Origin: Candidatus Kryptoniota bacterium
Lineage (GTDB): Bacteria > Bacteroidota > Ignavibacteria > Kryptoniales > Kryptoniaceae
DNA length: 34,995 nucleotides
Reading direction: 5' to 3'
Assembly (NCBI GenBank): GCA_938074445.1
Contig: CALJEK010000021.1
Span: 1-34,995, forward strand
In this document: positions 8,526 through 17,138 of the stretch, piece by piece
Layout: each line of letters starts with the position of its first letter
How positions within the stretch are numbered: position 1 is the stretch's first letter
Translations under genes and position numbers: made by a program
Notes under the pieces: generated by a model
What the model saw: only the letters and a program-made list of their open reading frames with translations
Databases searched by the model: none
Told to the model about the DNA's origin: nothing

Positions 8526-8557
8526 TTTGCAAAACTTATCAAGTTAAAATAATTTTT
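8526..8557 (+). promoter_or_regulatory. Bacteroidota-type promoter for the glycoside hydrolase gene
   Basis: TTTG at 8526-8529 and TAATTTTT at 8550-8557 (7 of 8 to TAnnTTTG) are separated by 20 bases, which is the spacing reported for the Bacteroidota primary sigma factor. The predicted start of transcription would be about 30-35 bases before the ATG at 8598. The 121-base gap (8477-8597) holds no other clear element. Confidence 0.5.
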
Positions 8558-8597
8558 TCTAACTTAACTATGATCGAAAATAAATTCTTCGGCGTCG

Positions 8598-10958
8598 ATG
8601 GGAATTTTATTCATTTTACTTTTTATTCCGACTCTATTAACCGCCCAGCACATCACAATTGAGAGGAAAACATCAAACTTATTTAAGGATACGCTCGCAG
8701 TGAGATGGCTTGACCCTAAATTTGGTGAATTCCCAGACGCTTCGCTTATTGATTTTAGTTTTCTTTTAGACCCACCCGCTGGCAAATTTGGTTTCGTAAA
8801 AGTTGGGAAGGATGGACATTTTTACTTTGAAAGAACAAATAAAAGGATAAGGTTCTGGGGTGTGACAATAGCTGGAAGCCATGTCGATATACCCAAAGAG
8901 AGAATTAGAACCGTAATTGAAATTCTCGCTCGCGCTGGATGTAATATTATAAGACTGCATGAGCTTGATAATAGGGGGAGTGAAAAATTCGGTATAGTTA
9001 GAAGAAATATAATCGACGAATCACATCCAAACGAAAATAATTCAAGAACTCTCGATAAAGAGTATCTTGATAGGGTTGATTACTGGATTTATCAGGCGCA
9101 GAAACACGGGATTTATGTTTACCTTGTTCTTCGGGCTTATAGGATGTTTAAAACCGGCGATGGAATTGAAGGAGCAGAAAAAATGGATAGAAAGGGTTCG
9201 CCGTATGGGCTTTTTGATGAAAGGATGATTGAATTGCAGAAGGAATTCATTGATAACTTTCTTTTCAAACATATAAACCCATATACAGGGATACCTAATG
9301 GATTAAATCCGGCGGTCGCCATGATTGAGCTTATAAACGAAGATAGTTTTTTCTTTCAATATGATAAGCTTGACGAGATGATTGAGCCGTATAGAACTAA
9401 GTTTACATGTTTGTGGGTTCAATTTCTGAGACAAAAATATGTCAATACTGAGAATTTGAAAAGAGCTTGGGCTACGAAAGATGGTTTTTCAATTTTGGGT
9501 GATGATGAATCCCTTGAAGAGGGTTGGGTGTATTTCCCTAAATTGAGGTTGAGGAGTTTTGATGAATTTGAAAATGGCATTGGGACAGATATAATGGGGC
9601 ATCCGTTAAGAGTGAAAGATGGAGTTGAGTTTCTTATGTCTCTTCAGATAAAACTTTTCAAAGATTTGAAGGAATTCATTCGCTCCAGGGGATGCCCCAT
9701 ACCGTTGACAGCAACGGTTAATAGCGAATTTATAAGTGATACGTACACGGTTGCTTCTGAACTTGATTTCATCGGTCAGAATATGTATATGGATCATCCT
9801 TTTTTTGAGCCCGGTAATGAATGGGTTGGCGTTTCATTTTTTAGAAATGAAAACTATCTCCGAAAAAATGACAGATGGGCTTTTCCTGTTTATTCAAGTT
9901 TTTATGCGTGGGAGAAAAAACCTGTCGTAATTCGTGAGTGGGCTTTATGTTATCCAAATGAGTATAGGGTTTCAAGCTTAATTCAAGTTGCTGTGTATTC
10001 CCTTCTGCAAGATTATGATGCTGTGATCTATTTTGCTTTTTATACTTGGGGTGATGTAAATGTTTGTTCTCCATTTGGTTTACAATCCGACCCAACGAGA
10101 TGGGGTTTGTTTGGATACGCTGCAAAAATCTTTATTAACGCTGAAATAAAGCCGTTCCCTGAAAAAGTAAATGTGTGCTTTTACCCTGATGATTTGAAAA
10201 TATTTGTCAATTGGTGGAACGAGGCTTATAAACTCTCTTACAATTTTATTTTGAGAAACAAGATTTTAAAAAACGATTGGGCACCGAGCTCAAACGAAAT
10301 TAACATATTGGCAAAGGATGTTTTCAATGGTGGCTTTAAAAAACTTATTGATTCTTTGATTAAAATCGCTCGCGATGAAATTAAAATCGATTTTGTGGGC
10401 GGAGTTTTGTTGGTGAATTCGAAAACTTTTAAAGCGATTTCTGGTCAGATGGATACATTAAAAATTTATGAACTTGGTAATTTTAGAATAAGGGTGTCAT
10501 CTCCTATTTCTGCGATTTTGATATTGAGCGTGGATGGTTTGCCTTTGGATAGTTCAAATAAAATTGCTGTGAAATTTGTAACCGTCGCTAAAAATCGTGG
10601 ACAAGTTTTTGAAAAGGTTAGCGAGGGACGATTTGCGCTGAGAAATCAAGGCAGTGCACCAGTTCAAACATACGGTGAAAAATCCAACTTAGGGGTTGAG
10701 ATATCTAAGGGTGGCAAAAGTATGATTAAAAGTTTTATGAAAAATGGAAGTTTTGAAATTGTGATTGATAAACTTAAAAGACAAGTTTTTGTTTTTTGCG
10801 ATACCCCAAATATAAAGTTTGAGATAAACCCAGAGTTTTTCAGGTTCGGGAAGATCGTAAAATTTTATCAAGAAATCGGGGGCGAAGATTATGGGAGAGT
10901 TTTTGAGGGTGGCATTTTTGTTTATCCAGGCTATTCAAAGTATGTAATGATTTATTGA
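8598..10958 (+). CDS. Secreted TIM-barrel glycoside hydrolase (clan GH-A type, GH5/GH42-like)
   Basis: This 786-residue protein has a short signal peptide (MGILFILLFIPTLLTAQ). The segment IRFWGVTIAGSHVD, then AGCNIIRLHELDN, is typical of the first strands of clan GH-A (beta/alpha)8 hydrolases. Two catalytic glutamates are plausible: the acid/base in MIELINED (Glu248) and the nucleophile in VVIREWALCYPNE (Glu447). The barrel would run from about 70 to 500, and the last 250-280 residues look like a beta-sandwich accessory domain. The sequence supports a retaining glycosidase, but I cannot assign a family number or substrate. There is no clear Shine-Dalgarno site. A TGA lies nine codons upstream in frame and no other common start lies between, so ATG 8598 is the only reasonable start. 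No transporter or SusCD pair is adjacent. Confidence 0.7.
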   Translation: MGILFILLFIPTLLTAQHITIERKTSNLFKDTLAVRWLDPKFGEFPDASLIDFSFLLDPPAGKFGFVKVGKDGHFYFERTNKRIRFWGVTIAGSHVDIPKERIRTVIEILARAGCNIIRLHELDNRGSEKFGIVRRNIIDESHPNENNSRTLDKEYLDRVDYWIYQAQKHGIYVYLVLRAYRMFKTGDGIEGAEKMDRKGSPYGLFDERMIELQKEFIDNFLFKHINPYTGIPNGLNPAVAMIELINEDSFFFQYDKLDEMIEPYRTKFTCLWVQFLRQKYVNTENLKRAWATKDGFSILGDDESLEEGWVYFPKLRLRSFDEFENGIGTDIMGHPLRVKDGVEFLMSLQIKLFKDLKEFIRSRGCPIPLTATVNSEFISDTYTVASELDFIGQNMYMDHPFFEPGNEWVGVSFFRNENYLRKNDRWAFPVYSSFYAWEKKPVVIREWALCYPNEYRVSSLIQVAVYSLLQDYDAVIYFAFYTWGDVNVCSPFGLQSDPTRWGLFGYAAKIFINAEIKPFPEKVNVCFYPDDLKIFVNWWNEAYKLSYNFILRNKILKNDWAPSSNEINILAKDVFNGGFKKLIDSLIKIARDEIKIDFVGGVLLVNSKTFKAISGQMDTLKIYELGNFRIRVSSPISAILILSVDGLPLDSSNKIAVKFVTVAKNRGQVFEKVSEGRFALRNQGSAPVQTYGEKSNLGVEISKGGKSMIKSFMKNGSFEIVIDKLKRQVFVFCDTPNIKFEINPEFFRFGKIVKFYQEIGGEDYGRVFEGGIFVYPGYSKYVMIY

Positions 10959-11040
10959 CGCATAGGATGTTATTCAACGAATGTTTTTTTCTTTTTTCAC
11001 ATTTTGTTAAATTTTTGAAAAATAACCTTTGTGAGGAGTG

Positions 11041-11904
11041 GTGAAAGTTGATCTTTCCGAACTTAAGAAAAGATTGAAAAAGATAAAGCTTGTCGCCTGC
11101 GATCTTGATGGCACATTGTTAAGCTCGGAGAATCAGGTTGGCGAAGGAACAATGCAACTTGTCAAGGAGTTGAAAGATCATGGAATTAGGTTCATTCTTA
11201 TCACTGGTCGTGTTCATTCGGCTTCCGTTAAATATGCCAAAAAACTCGGTATTGAAGACCCGATAGTTTCTTTAAACGGTGCGCTTGTAAAATTTCCCGA
11301 GGGAGAAACAATAAAAGCTTTTTATCTCCCAGAGAAGAAAGTTCTTAAGGCGCTTGACCTTGCCGAAAGATACTTTGTAAACATACTTTTTTATTCGGAG
11401 GACAAGGTTATTTACACTCCAGAAAATACCATATTTCCATCATATATTGGGAATTTGGAGGCTGAAACTATGGAGGTTGATTCATATTATGATCACACCG
11501 ATAAAGTCCTTCGGGTTGTTTTCAGTTCGGATCGAAGTTTAGTGCTCCACAGAATCGCGCATAAACTTGAACCGCCCTTCTTTTCAAATATATCGACATC
11601 GATCTATCCATCGCTTAAATATGATAGGTTAACTTATCTTGAGGTTAAACGTCGTGGAATTTCAAAAGCTACGGGATTGAAATATGTGTGTAAATATTAT
11701 GGGCTTAAGCGAAGGGAGATAGCTGGAATTGGAGATTTTTATAATGATCTTGAATTCTTAAAAAAGGTTGGTGTGGCTGTGGCAATGAAAAATGCAATTG
11801 CGGAGGTTAGATTTAACGCTGATTATGTAACGACCAAGACAAATGATGAAGATGGAGTGAGCGAATTTCTTGAAATCTTGTTGGATGCAAAAAAATCCGC
11901 TTAA
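11041..11904 (+). CDS. HAD-superfamily (Cof-type, HAD-IIB) phosphatase
   Basis: This is a cytoplasmic phosphatase of about 287 residues. Motif I is VACDLDGTLLSS (nucleophile Asp and acid/base Asp), motif II is the Thr in FILITGRVHSAS, and motif IV is GIGDFYNDLEFLK, a good match to GDxxND. A type IIB cap lies between. These features define the Cof/YidA group, which hydrolyses sugar phosphates, flavin precursors and similar small phosphates; the substrate cannot be predicted. GTG codons lie at both 11038 and 11041. The GAGGAG at 11033-11038 overlaps the first, so I prefer 11041, although spacing is short. The gene ends next to or overlapping the PgpH-like gene, indicating an operon. Confidence 0.85.
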   Translation: MKVDLSELKKRLKKIKLVACDLDGTLLSSENQVGEGTMQLVKELKDHGIRFILITGRVHSASVKYAKKLGIEDPIVSLNGALVKFPEGETIKAFYLPEKKVLKALDLAERYFVNILFYSEDKVIYTPENTIFPSYIGNLEAETMEVDSYYDHTDKVLRVVFSSDRSLVLHRIAHKLEPPFFSNISTSIYPSLKYDRLTYLEVKRRGISKATGLKYVCKYYGLKRREIAGIGDFYNDLEFLKKVGVAVAMKNAIAEVRFNADYVTTKTNDEDGVSEFLEILLDAKKSA

Positions 11905-11908
11905 AGAT

Positions 11909-14236
11909 ATGAAAATCCCGCAGAACATAGCATTTCCTTTCTCAAAAGGTTTAATTTTGAAGATTTTGATGTTTTTTTTGCCCTCGACCTTCGCTGTAAT
12001 CTTGTTCAAAAGTCCTCATGTGTTTGAATATAAATATGAAGTTGGAAATGTCTGGCTTTATGATGATGTCGTCGCACCTTTCTCTTTCCCAATTTACAAG
12101 GACGAGAAACAATATCAAGAGGAAATCTCAAGGGTTTATAACGAAGTTTACTTCATATTTGATGTTGACACACAAGTTTATAGAAATCAGCTAAACGAAA
12201 TTCAAAGCTTTTTAACCAGTTTAAAGTCATATCTTGACCTAAAACGAGCCTATCAAGTTAGGTTAAACAAGGAAAACTTAAACGCCTCACGGCATGATTC
12301 GACCGAGATTGAAAATTTAAAGAGGTTTTTAACCCAAAGAATCACTGCTGGGGAGATTGAAAAAATCGAGTTTCTATACAAAATTGGCTATTTTGACCTA
12401 AATAAGTTAAAAGTTGCTGCTGAATCATATCTTTCGTCAGTATACCGACCCGTTGGGGTTATTTCAATTCCAAGGTCAGAGTTGAGGCGGAATGAAATAG
12501 TTTTAAGAAAGGGTAAATTTGAGGAAGTTTACAAGCAAGGAAAGTTTTATGACTTAAATGAAGCTCGTATCTTTGCAGAGGATTTTGTCCGAAGAAACTT
12601 TCCAGAATTTGGCGAAATAGACTCAACTTATTTTAGTTTGATCTCAAAAGTTTTTTACTCATTTGTTAAGCCCAATTTAATATTTAACGATAAAGAGACG
12701 AACAACTTAATTGAGCGGGAAAAAAGTAAGATTTTAAGAACTGCGGGCGTCGTTCGGGAAAACGAGAAGATAATATCTAGGCATGAGATAATAACTCCGG
12801 AAAAATATTTGAAGTTGGAATCGCTGAGAAGAGCTCAAAAAGAGCGAGGCATTGGAACTGGACAAGTTTTGAGAGACCTTGGGCGATTTATTTTAATCAG
12901 TAGCATATTCGCCATTTTTTGGATTTATCTTTACATGTACAGGAAGAAAATTTACTTTGATAATAAGCTGCTTTCGCTTATAACTGCGCTTTTCATGTTT
13001 GAGATTTTGCTTACATTTCTGATAACGAGAATGAAAGTTGGATATGAAGCAAATTATCTTATTCTTATACCGGCATTTTCAATGTTGATGACGATAATAT
13101 TTGATTCAAGGGTTGCATTTTGGGCAACTGCGGCTATTTCACTTGTTATTGGTTCTGTTATTGGTTATAACTATGACATTACCGCAGCATCATTTGTCGG
13201 TGGAACAGTTTCAATTTATTCAGTCAGAAGCATTGGTAATAGGATGCAGATTTTCAGAAGTTTTATTTTCATTTTTATTGCATATGCTTTTATCGTGCTT
13301 GGTTTTTCTTTACAAAAGCATGAATCCATAAATGTTATCTTTAGCAAACTTAGTTTTGTGGTTGGGAACGCTTTGCTTTCGCCGGTTTTAACTTATGGGT
13401 TGTTAATTTTCTTTGAAAAGATCTTCGGGATTATGACTGAGATTACACTTCTTGAGCTTTCTGATTTTAATTATCCTCTTCTGCGCGAGCTTTCAACAAG
13501 GGCTCCGGGGACATTTCATCATAGCATTGCTGTTGCCACGCTTGCTGAGGCAGCAGCGAAAGCAATTGGTGCTAATTCTATGTTAGCTCGGGTTGGAGCC
13601 TATTATCATGATGTTGGAAAAATTTCAAACCCGGAGTTCTTCGTTGAAAATCAAATGGAATCGGATAAGCTTCATGACTCAATCACACCCGAGCAAAGCG
13701 TTCAAATAATTATATCGCATGTTGATGAGGGTCAAAAAATCGCCCGAAAATACAACCTCCCATCAGAGATAGTAAAATTTATCCCTATGCATCATGGAAC
13801 AACATTAGTTGCCTATTTTTATGGTAAAGCGTTAAAGAGAAAGGAACTGAGAAACGTTGAAATAGAGGAAAGCAATTTCAGGTATAAGGGACCAAAGCCT
13901 GATTCAAAAGAGACGGGAATAGTAATGCTTGCTGATTCCGTTGAGGCTGCGGTTAGGTCGCTTGATGAAAAAAACCCTGAGAGTATAGAAAAAACAGTTG
14001 AAGCGATATTTGAGAACAGAATTGAAGATGGTCAACTTGATGAGTCGAATTTAACTTTCAAAGATATTGAAGAGATAAAGAAAACCTTTGTTCAGATGCT
14101 TGTTAACCTCTATCACCCAAGGGTTAAATATCCTGAACAAGAAAAGACGAGCGAAAAGAGAGCATCAATTGAAGACAAACCTGCGAAATTAAGAACAGCG
14201 AGAAAAACAAGGAGATTAGGGAATGCCTCAAGTTGA
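11909..14236 (+). CDS. 7TM-HD phosphodiesterase, PgpH-like (probable c-di-AMP hydrolase)
   Basis: From the chosen ATG the protein has 775 residues. An N-terminal membrane helix (about 14-33) is followed by a large extracytoplasmic 7TMR-HDED domain (about 35-315). Six to seven membrane helices come next (about 320-515). The cytoplasmic HD domain has FHHSIAVATLAEAAA (His537/538), AYYHDVGK (His567-Asp568), ISHVDEG and MHHGTT. A charged tail ends the protein. This is the architecture of PgpH, a membrane c-di-AMP phosphodiesterase. The open frame extends up to TTG 11870 and ATG 11885, both overlapping the HAD gene. ATG 11909 starts four bases after that gene's stop and gives a conventional N-terminus, but 11885 cannot be excluded. 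The stop overlaps the xer gene by 14 bases. Confidence 0.85.
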   Translation: MKIPQNIAFPFSKGLILKILMFFLPSTFAVILFKSPHVFEYKYEVGNVWLYDDVVAPFSFPIYKDEKQYQEEISRVYNEVYFIFDVDTQVYRNQLNEIQSFLTSLKSYLDLKRAYQVRLNKENLNASRHDSTEIENLKRFLTQRITAGEIEKIEFLYKIGYFDLNKLKVAAESYLSSVYRPVGVISIPRSELRRNEIVLRKGKFEEVYKQGKFYDLNEARIFAEDFVRRNFPEFGEIDSTYFSLISKVFYSFVKPNLIFNDKETNNLIEREKSKILRTAGVVRENEKIISRHEIITPEKYLKLESLRRAQKERGIGTGQVLRDLGRFILISSIFAIFWIYLYMYRKKIYFDNKLLSLITALFMFEILLTFLITRMKVGYEANYLILIPAFSMLMTIIFDSRVAFWATAAISLVIGSVIGYNYDITAASFVGGTVSIYSVRSIGNRMQIFRSFIFIFIAYAFIVLGFSLQKHESINVIFSKLSFVVGNALLSPVLTYGLLIFFEKIFGIMTEITLLELSDFNYPLLRELSTRAPGTFHHSIAVATLAEAAAKAIGANSMLARVGAYYHDVGKISNPEFFVENQMESDKLHDSITPEQSVQIIISHVDEGQKIARKYNLPSEIVKFIPMHHGTTLVAYFYGKALKRKELRNVEIEESNFRYKGPKPDSKETGIVMLADSVEAAVRSLDEKNPESIEKTVEAIFENRIEDGQLDESNLTFKDIEEIKKTFVQMLVNLYHPRVKYPEQEKTSEKRASIEDKPAKLRTARKTRRLGNASS

Positions 14237-15176
14237 TGAAAAATATGTCTTTGATAAGGTCTTGCTGAAGATTAAAAATAATAATTGGCGTCGATTTTTA
14301 AATCATTTCCTTAGGTCTGTTGAAATTGAAAAGGGCTATTCAAAAAATACAGTCGAATCATATTCAATTGACCTTGCTCGTTATATTTCCTTTCTTGAGG
14401 ATAAAGGGATTAAACACCCAGACTTTGTTAGTGAAGGGCTGATAAGAGAGTATATTCAAGAACTTGGAGCAGCGGGTTTAAGCCCATCGAGCATATCAAG
14501 AAATATTGCCTCGATAAGAACATTTCACAAATTTTTGCTTCTTGAGTCATATTCAAAAAATTATCCAGCTGAGAACATTGAACATCCAAAAACGAAAAGA
14601 AAATTGCCCGATGTTTTAAGCGTTGACGAAGTTTTTACTTTGCTTGAACAACCTGATATCTCAACTCCAATTGGTTTGAGGGATAAAGCGCTTCTTGAGT
14701 TGATGTATGCGACAGGGGTTAGAGTTTCAGAGCTGATAAACTTGAGGCAGATCGATCTATTTTTTGATATGGAAATCATAAGGATTTTCGGAAAAGGTTC
14801 AAAGGAAAGGTTGGTGCCGATTGGTAAGACAGCAATTAAATGGGTGCGGGAATATCAGTTGAAAGTTAGACCGAAATTTGCTAAAATTGGGAGTGGAGAT
14901 TTTCTTTTCTTAAGCAGGCTTGGCAAAAAGATGACGAGAATGAGCGTGTATAAAATTGTAAAGAAATATGCTACGATGGCTGGCATAAAAAAAGAAATTC
15001 ATCCGCATACATTGCGACATTCGTTTGCAACACATTTGCTTGAGGGTGGTTCAGATTTGAGATCAGTTCAAGAAATGCTTGGGCATGCGAGCATAACCAC
15101 AACCCAAATTTATACTCACATAAGCAACGAGGTATTAAAAGAGATATATCGCCTTTATCATCCAAGAGCAGTTTAA
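14223..15176 (+). CDS. xerD: Tyrosine recombinase, XerC/XerD family
   Basis: This 317-residue protein has an N-terminal SAM-like core-binding domain (FLRSVEIEKGYSKNTVESY... to about residue 110). The catalytic domain follows with all expected residues: Arg167 (ATGVRVSEL), the Lys beta-hairpin (FGKGSKERLVP), HTLRHSF (His262, Arg265), LGHAS (His288) and the nucleophile Tyr297 in QIYTHIS. XerC/XerD resolve chromosome dimers at dif sites. The sequence alone does not separate C from D, and the symbol is a best guess because only one copy is visible. It overlaps the PgpH-like gene by 14 bases and belongs to a housekeeping operon, so it looks like the chromosomal Xer protein rather than a phage or integron integrase. 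About 20 residues precede the usual N-terminus. Confidence 0.88.
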   Translation: MPQVDEKYVFDKVLLKIKNNNWRRFLNHFLRSVEIEKGYSKNTVESYSIDLARYISFLEDKGIKHPDFVSEGLIREYIQELGAAGLSPSSISRNIASIRTFHKFLLLESYSKNYPAENIEHPKTKRKLPDVLSVDEVFTLLEQPDISTPIGLRDKALLELMYATGVRVSELINLRQIDLFFDMEIIRIFGKGSKERLVPIGKTAIKWVREYQLKVRPKFAKIGSGDFLFLSRLGKKMTRMSVYKIVKKYATMAGIKKEIHPHTLRHSFATHLLEGGSDLRSVQEMLGHASITTTQIYTHISNEVLKEIYRLYHPRAV

Positions 15177-15211
15177 ATTTTTAACAAACCAAAACAAAAA
15201 GGAGCAAAAAT

Positions 15212-16597
15212 ATGGCAAGTCAACTACCAAACTGGGGAAACATAGCAGAGAAACTCAATAGTTATGTTGATGATGTTAGAAATGAATTTGAGCAAATGCT
15301 TGGTGAGATAGTTGAGATCCCAACAATCAGTATGGATCCATCTTACAGAAATGACATTGAAAGGGGAGCTGATCTTGCGGTTGAATTTTTGAAAAAATTC
15401 GGTTTCGAAGCTAAAAAATGTCAAACCCCGGGGAATCCGGTTGTTTTCGGGTCTTATATAACTGATCCTAAAAATCCGACCCTTGCGATTTACAATCATC
15501 TTGATGTTCAGCCAGCTGGTGGTCCCGAATGGATTCGGGAACCGTTTAAATTTACCAAGGAGAATGGAAAGTACTATGGGCGCGGGACAACAGATGATAA
15601 AGGACCAGCTCTTTCAGCTCTTTTTGCTGCTCGTTTCGCGATTGAAAATGGTATCCCGATAAATATTAAATTCATTTGGGAATTTGAAGAGGAAAACGGA
15701 AGCCCAAACTTTGAATACTTTATCAAGCAATATAAATCAGAGATTAAGCTGAATTCTGTTCTCGTCTCCGATACTTTATGGATTTCCTCAGATAAACCGG
15801 CAATACCTTATGGGTTGAGGGGTTTACAGGGAGCAAGGCTTGTGCTCGAGACAGGGACAAAAGATGTTCATTCCGGGACCACAGGTGGTTGGGCAAGAAA
15901 TCCAATCGGTGAGATTTGCCAGCTCATATCTCAGCTTTATGATGCGAAAACAGGTAAGGTAAAAATCCCGGGATTTTACAAAGATGTAAAGAAATTAAGC
16001 GATAAAGAATTGAAAAACTTCCTTGCCTCGGGATTTGATGTTAAAAAGAGGATGGAGATATTTGGTTTCAAGAGCGTGAGGACGAAGAACAAAGCGGAGG
16101 TTTTAAGGAGAATTTGGGCTGAGCCGACATTTGAAGTTCACGGCATCGTAGGTGGTTATACAGGTCCTGGAATAAAAACGATAGTTCCTCCAAGAGCTGA
16201 AGCGAAGATAAGTATGCGACTTGTTCCAGGGCAGACGCCCGAGAAAGCTTTCAAGTTGCTTAAAGATTATGTGAAAAAGCTTAATCCGGATGTTCAAGTT
16301 ATACGTGAAAATGCGCTTGAGCCGTATTTGGGAGAATTTGAAGGTCCGTATGCTGATTCTGCGGTGAAAGCAATCGAATATGCATTTGGAGTTAAACCCG
16401 CTTTTATAAGGGAAGGTGGTTCAATTGGTGCGGTTGTCACGATGCAAAAGTTGTTAAAAGTTCCAATTGTTATGATTGGGCTTAGTTTGCCTGAGCATGG
16501 ATATCACGAGCCAAATGAAAACTTTGACTGGAGACAGGCATCTGGTGGGATGAAAGCGTTTGTTAGGTACTTTTATGAGATCGCCCAAATAAGGTAA
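15212..16597 (+). CDS. M20-family zinc dipeptidase (CNDP/ArgE-DapE type)
   Basis: This 461-residue peptidase shows the M20 zinc-ligand motifs: YNHLDVQPAG (His96, Asp98), YGRGTTDDKGP with the bridging Asp, WEFEEENGSP (156-165, catalytic Glu and metal Glu), and a C-terminal HGYHEPNEN. The dimerisation domain sits between, with a visible KDVHSGTTGG. It matches the CNDP-like dipeptidase subgroup, which hydrolyses dipeptides in the cytoplasm. It has no signal peptide. The ATG at 15212 follows an AAGGAG. It is the last gene of the HAD-pgpH-xer run (35-base gap) and is followed by an intrinsic terminator. A role in peptide salvage is likely. The true substrate range is unknown. Confidence 0.88.
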   Translation: MASQLPNWGNIAEKLNSYVDDVRNEFEQMLGEIVEIPTISMDPSYRNDIERGADLAVEFLKKFGFEAKKCQTPGNPVVFGSYITDPKNPTLAIYNHLDVQPAGGPEWIREPFKFTKENGKYYGRGTTDDKGPALSALFAARFAIENGIPINIKFIWEFEEENGSPNFEYFIKQYKSEIKLNSVLVSDTLWISSDKPAIPYGLRGLQGARLVLETGTKDVHSGTTGGWARNPIGEICQLISQLYDAKTGKVKIPGFYKDVKKLSDKELKNFLASGFDVKKRMEIFGFKSVRTKNKAEVLRRIWAEPTFEVHGIVGGYTGPGIKTIVPPRAEAKISMRLVPGQTPEKAFKLLKDYVKKLNPDVQVIRENALEPYLGEFEGPYADSAVKAIEYAFGVKPAFIREGGSIGAVVTMQKLLKVPIVMIGLSLPEHGYHEPNENFDWRQASGGMKAFVRYFYEIAQIR

Positions 16598-16612
16598 AGA
16601 ACTTTAAATGCA

Positions 16613-16641
16613 GGGGGCTTTCTTTCAAAAAGCCCCCTTTT
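16613..16641 (+). terminator. Intrinsic terminator after the M20 dipeptidase gene
   Basis: GGGGGCTTT (16613-16621) pairs with AAAGCCCCC (16629-16637) around a 7-base loop and is followed by TTTT. It lies 16 bases after the stop codon at 16597 and closes the operon that begins with the HAD gene. Confidence 0.92.
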
Positions 16642-16659
16642 AGTTTGAAAACTTGAAAC

Positions 16660-16688
16660 TTAACAAAAAATTTGTTATTTATTATACG
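16660..16688 (+). promoter_or_regulatory. Possible promoter for the speH operon
   Basis: TTAACA (16660-16665) and TATACG (16683-16688) are spaced by 17 bases between the preceding terminator and the speH start. A promoter is needed here because of the terminator, but the -10 match is only partial, and no TTTG/TAnnTTTG pair is visible. Confidence 0.35.
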
Positions 16689-16730
16689 TTTTAAGAAATG
16701 TCAAACCCTAAAAAATAGGAGGAGGTGAAA

Positions 16731-17138
16731 TTGAAAGCATTAGGGAGGCATCTCTTAATCGAGCTTTTCAATTGTGATCGCAAACTTTTGAACGATGTCT
16801 CTTTTGTTGAAAAAGTTCTGACAAAATCCGCGGAGCTTGCTGGGGCAACCATCGTGAAAACGTTTTTTCACACTTTCAATCCTCACGGTGTGAGTGGGGT
16901 AGTTGTCATAGCGGAGTCACATCTTACAATCCACACTTGGCCAGAGTATGGATATGCAGCGGTTGACGTCTTTACTTGTGGCGATGATGTTGATCCATAT
17001 GTAAGTTATCAGTATTTAAAGGAAAAATTCAAGGCTAAGAGCAGTTATATCATGGAGGTAAAGCGCGGGCTTTCGGAAAACATCAATAGTGGAATTACAA
17101 AGAAAATATCAGCAGGAGTTCTTGCAGGAGAAAAGTGA
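16731..17138 (+). CDS. speH: S-adenosylmethionine decarboxylase proenzyme (SpeH type, class 1B)
   Basis: This 135-residue proenzyme makes decarboxylated SAM, the aminopropyl donor for spermidine. The self-cleavage region [15 protein letters not shown] is intact: cleavage before Ser63 would create the pyruvoyl group, with His68 and Cys83 (VFTCG) as processing and catalytic residues. I chose the TTG at 16731 rather than the GTG at 16725. It has AGGAGGAGG ending 5 bases upstream, it yields the canonical N-terminus MKALGRHLL, and it places the three catalytic residues at the numbering known from Thermotoga maritima (63, 68, 83). The GTG overlaps the ribosome-binding site. The gene overlaps or abuts speE, its pathway partner. 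The protein acts as a cytoplasmic (alpha-beta)2 dimer in the described family. Confidence 0.92.
   Translation: MKALGRHLLIELFNCDRKLLNDVSFVEKVLTKSAELAGATIVKTFFHTFNPHGVSGVVVIAESHLTIHTWPEYGYAAVDVFTCGDDVDPYVSYQYLKEKFKAKSSYIMEVKRGLSENINSGITKKISAGVLAGEK

Noticed and set aside
8480..8662. Short plus-strand open frame between the CMD gene and the glycoside hydrolase gene
   Set aside because: It overlaps the signal-peptide region of the glycoside hydrolase in another frame, has no ribosome-binding site and no recognisable product.
10959..11030. Possible terminator or promoter between the glycoside hydrolase and HAD genes
   Set aside because: The only hairpin (ATTC/GAAT before a T-run) has four pairs, and a TAAATTTT at 11008-11015 lacks a TTTG at the right distance. 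Neither is convincing.
14223..15176. The tyrosine recombinase as an integrase of a mobile element
   Set aside because: It sits inside a housekeeping operon with overlapping genes, no attachment-site repeats or phage genes are visible, and its length and motifs fit XerC/XerD.
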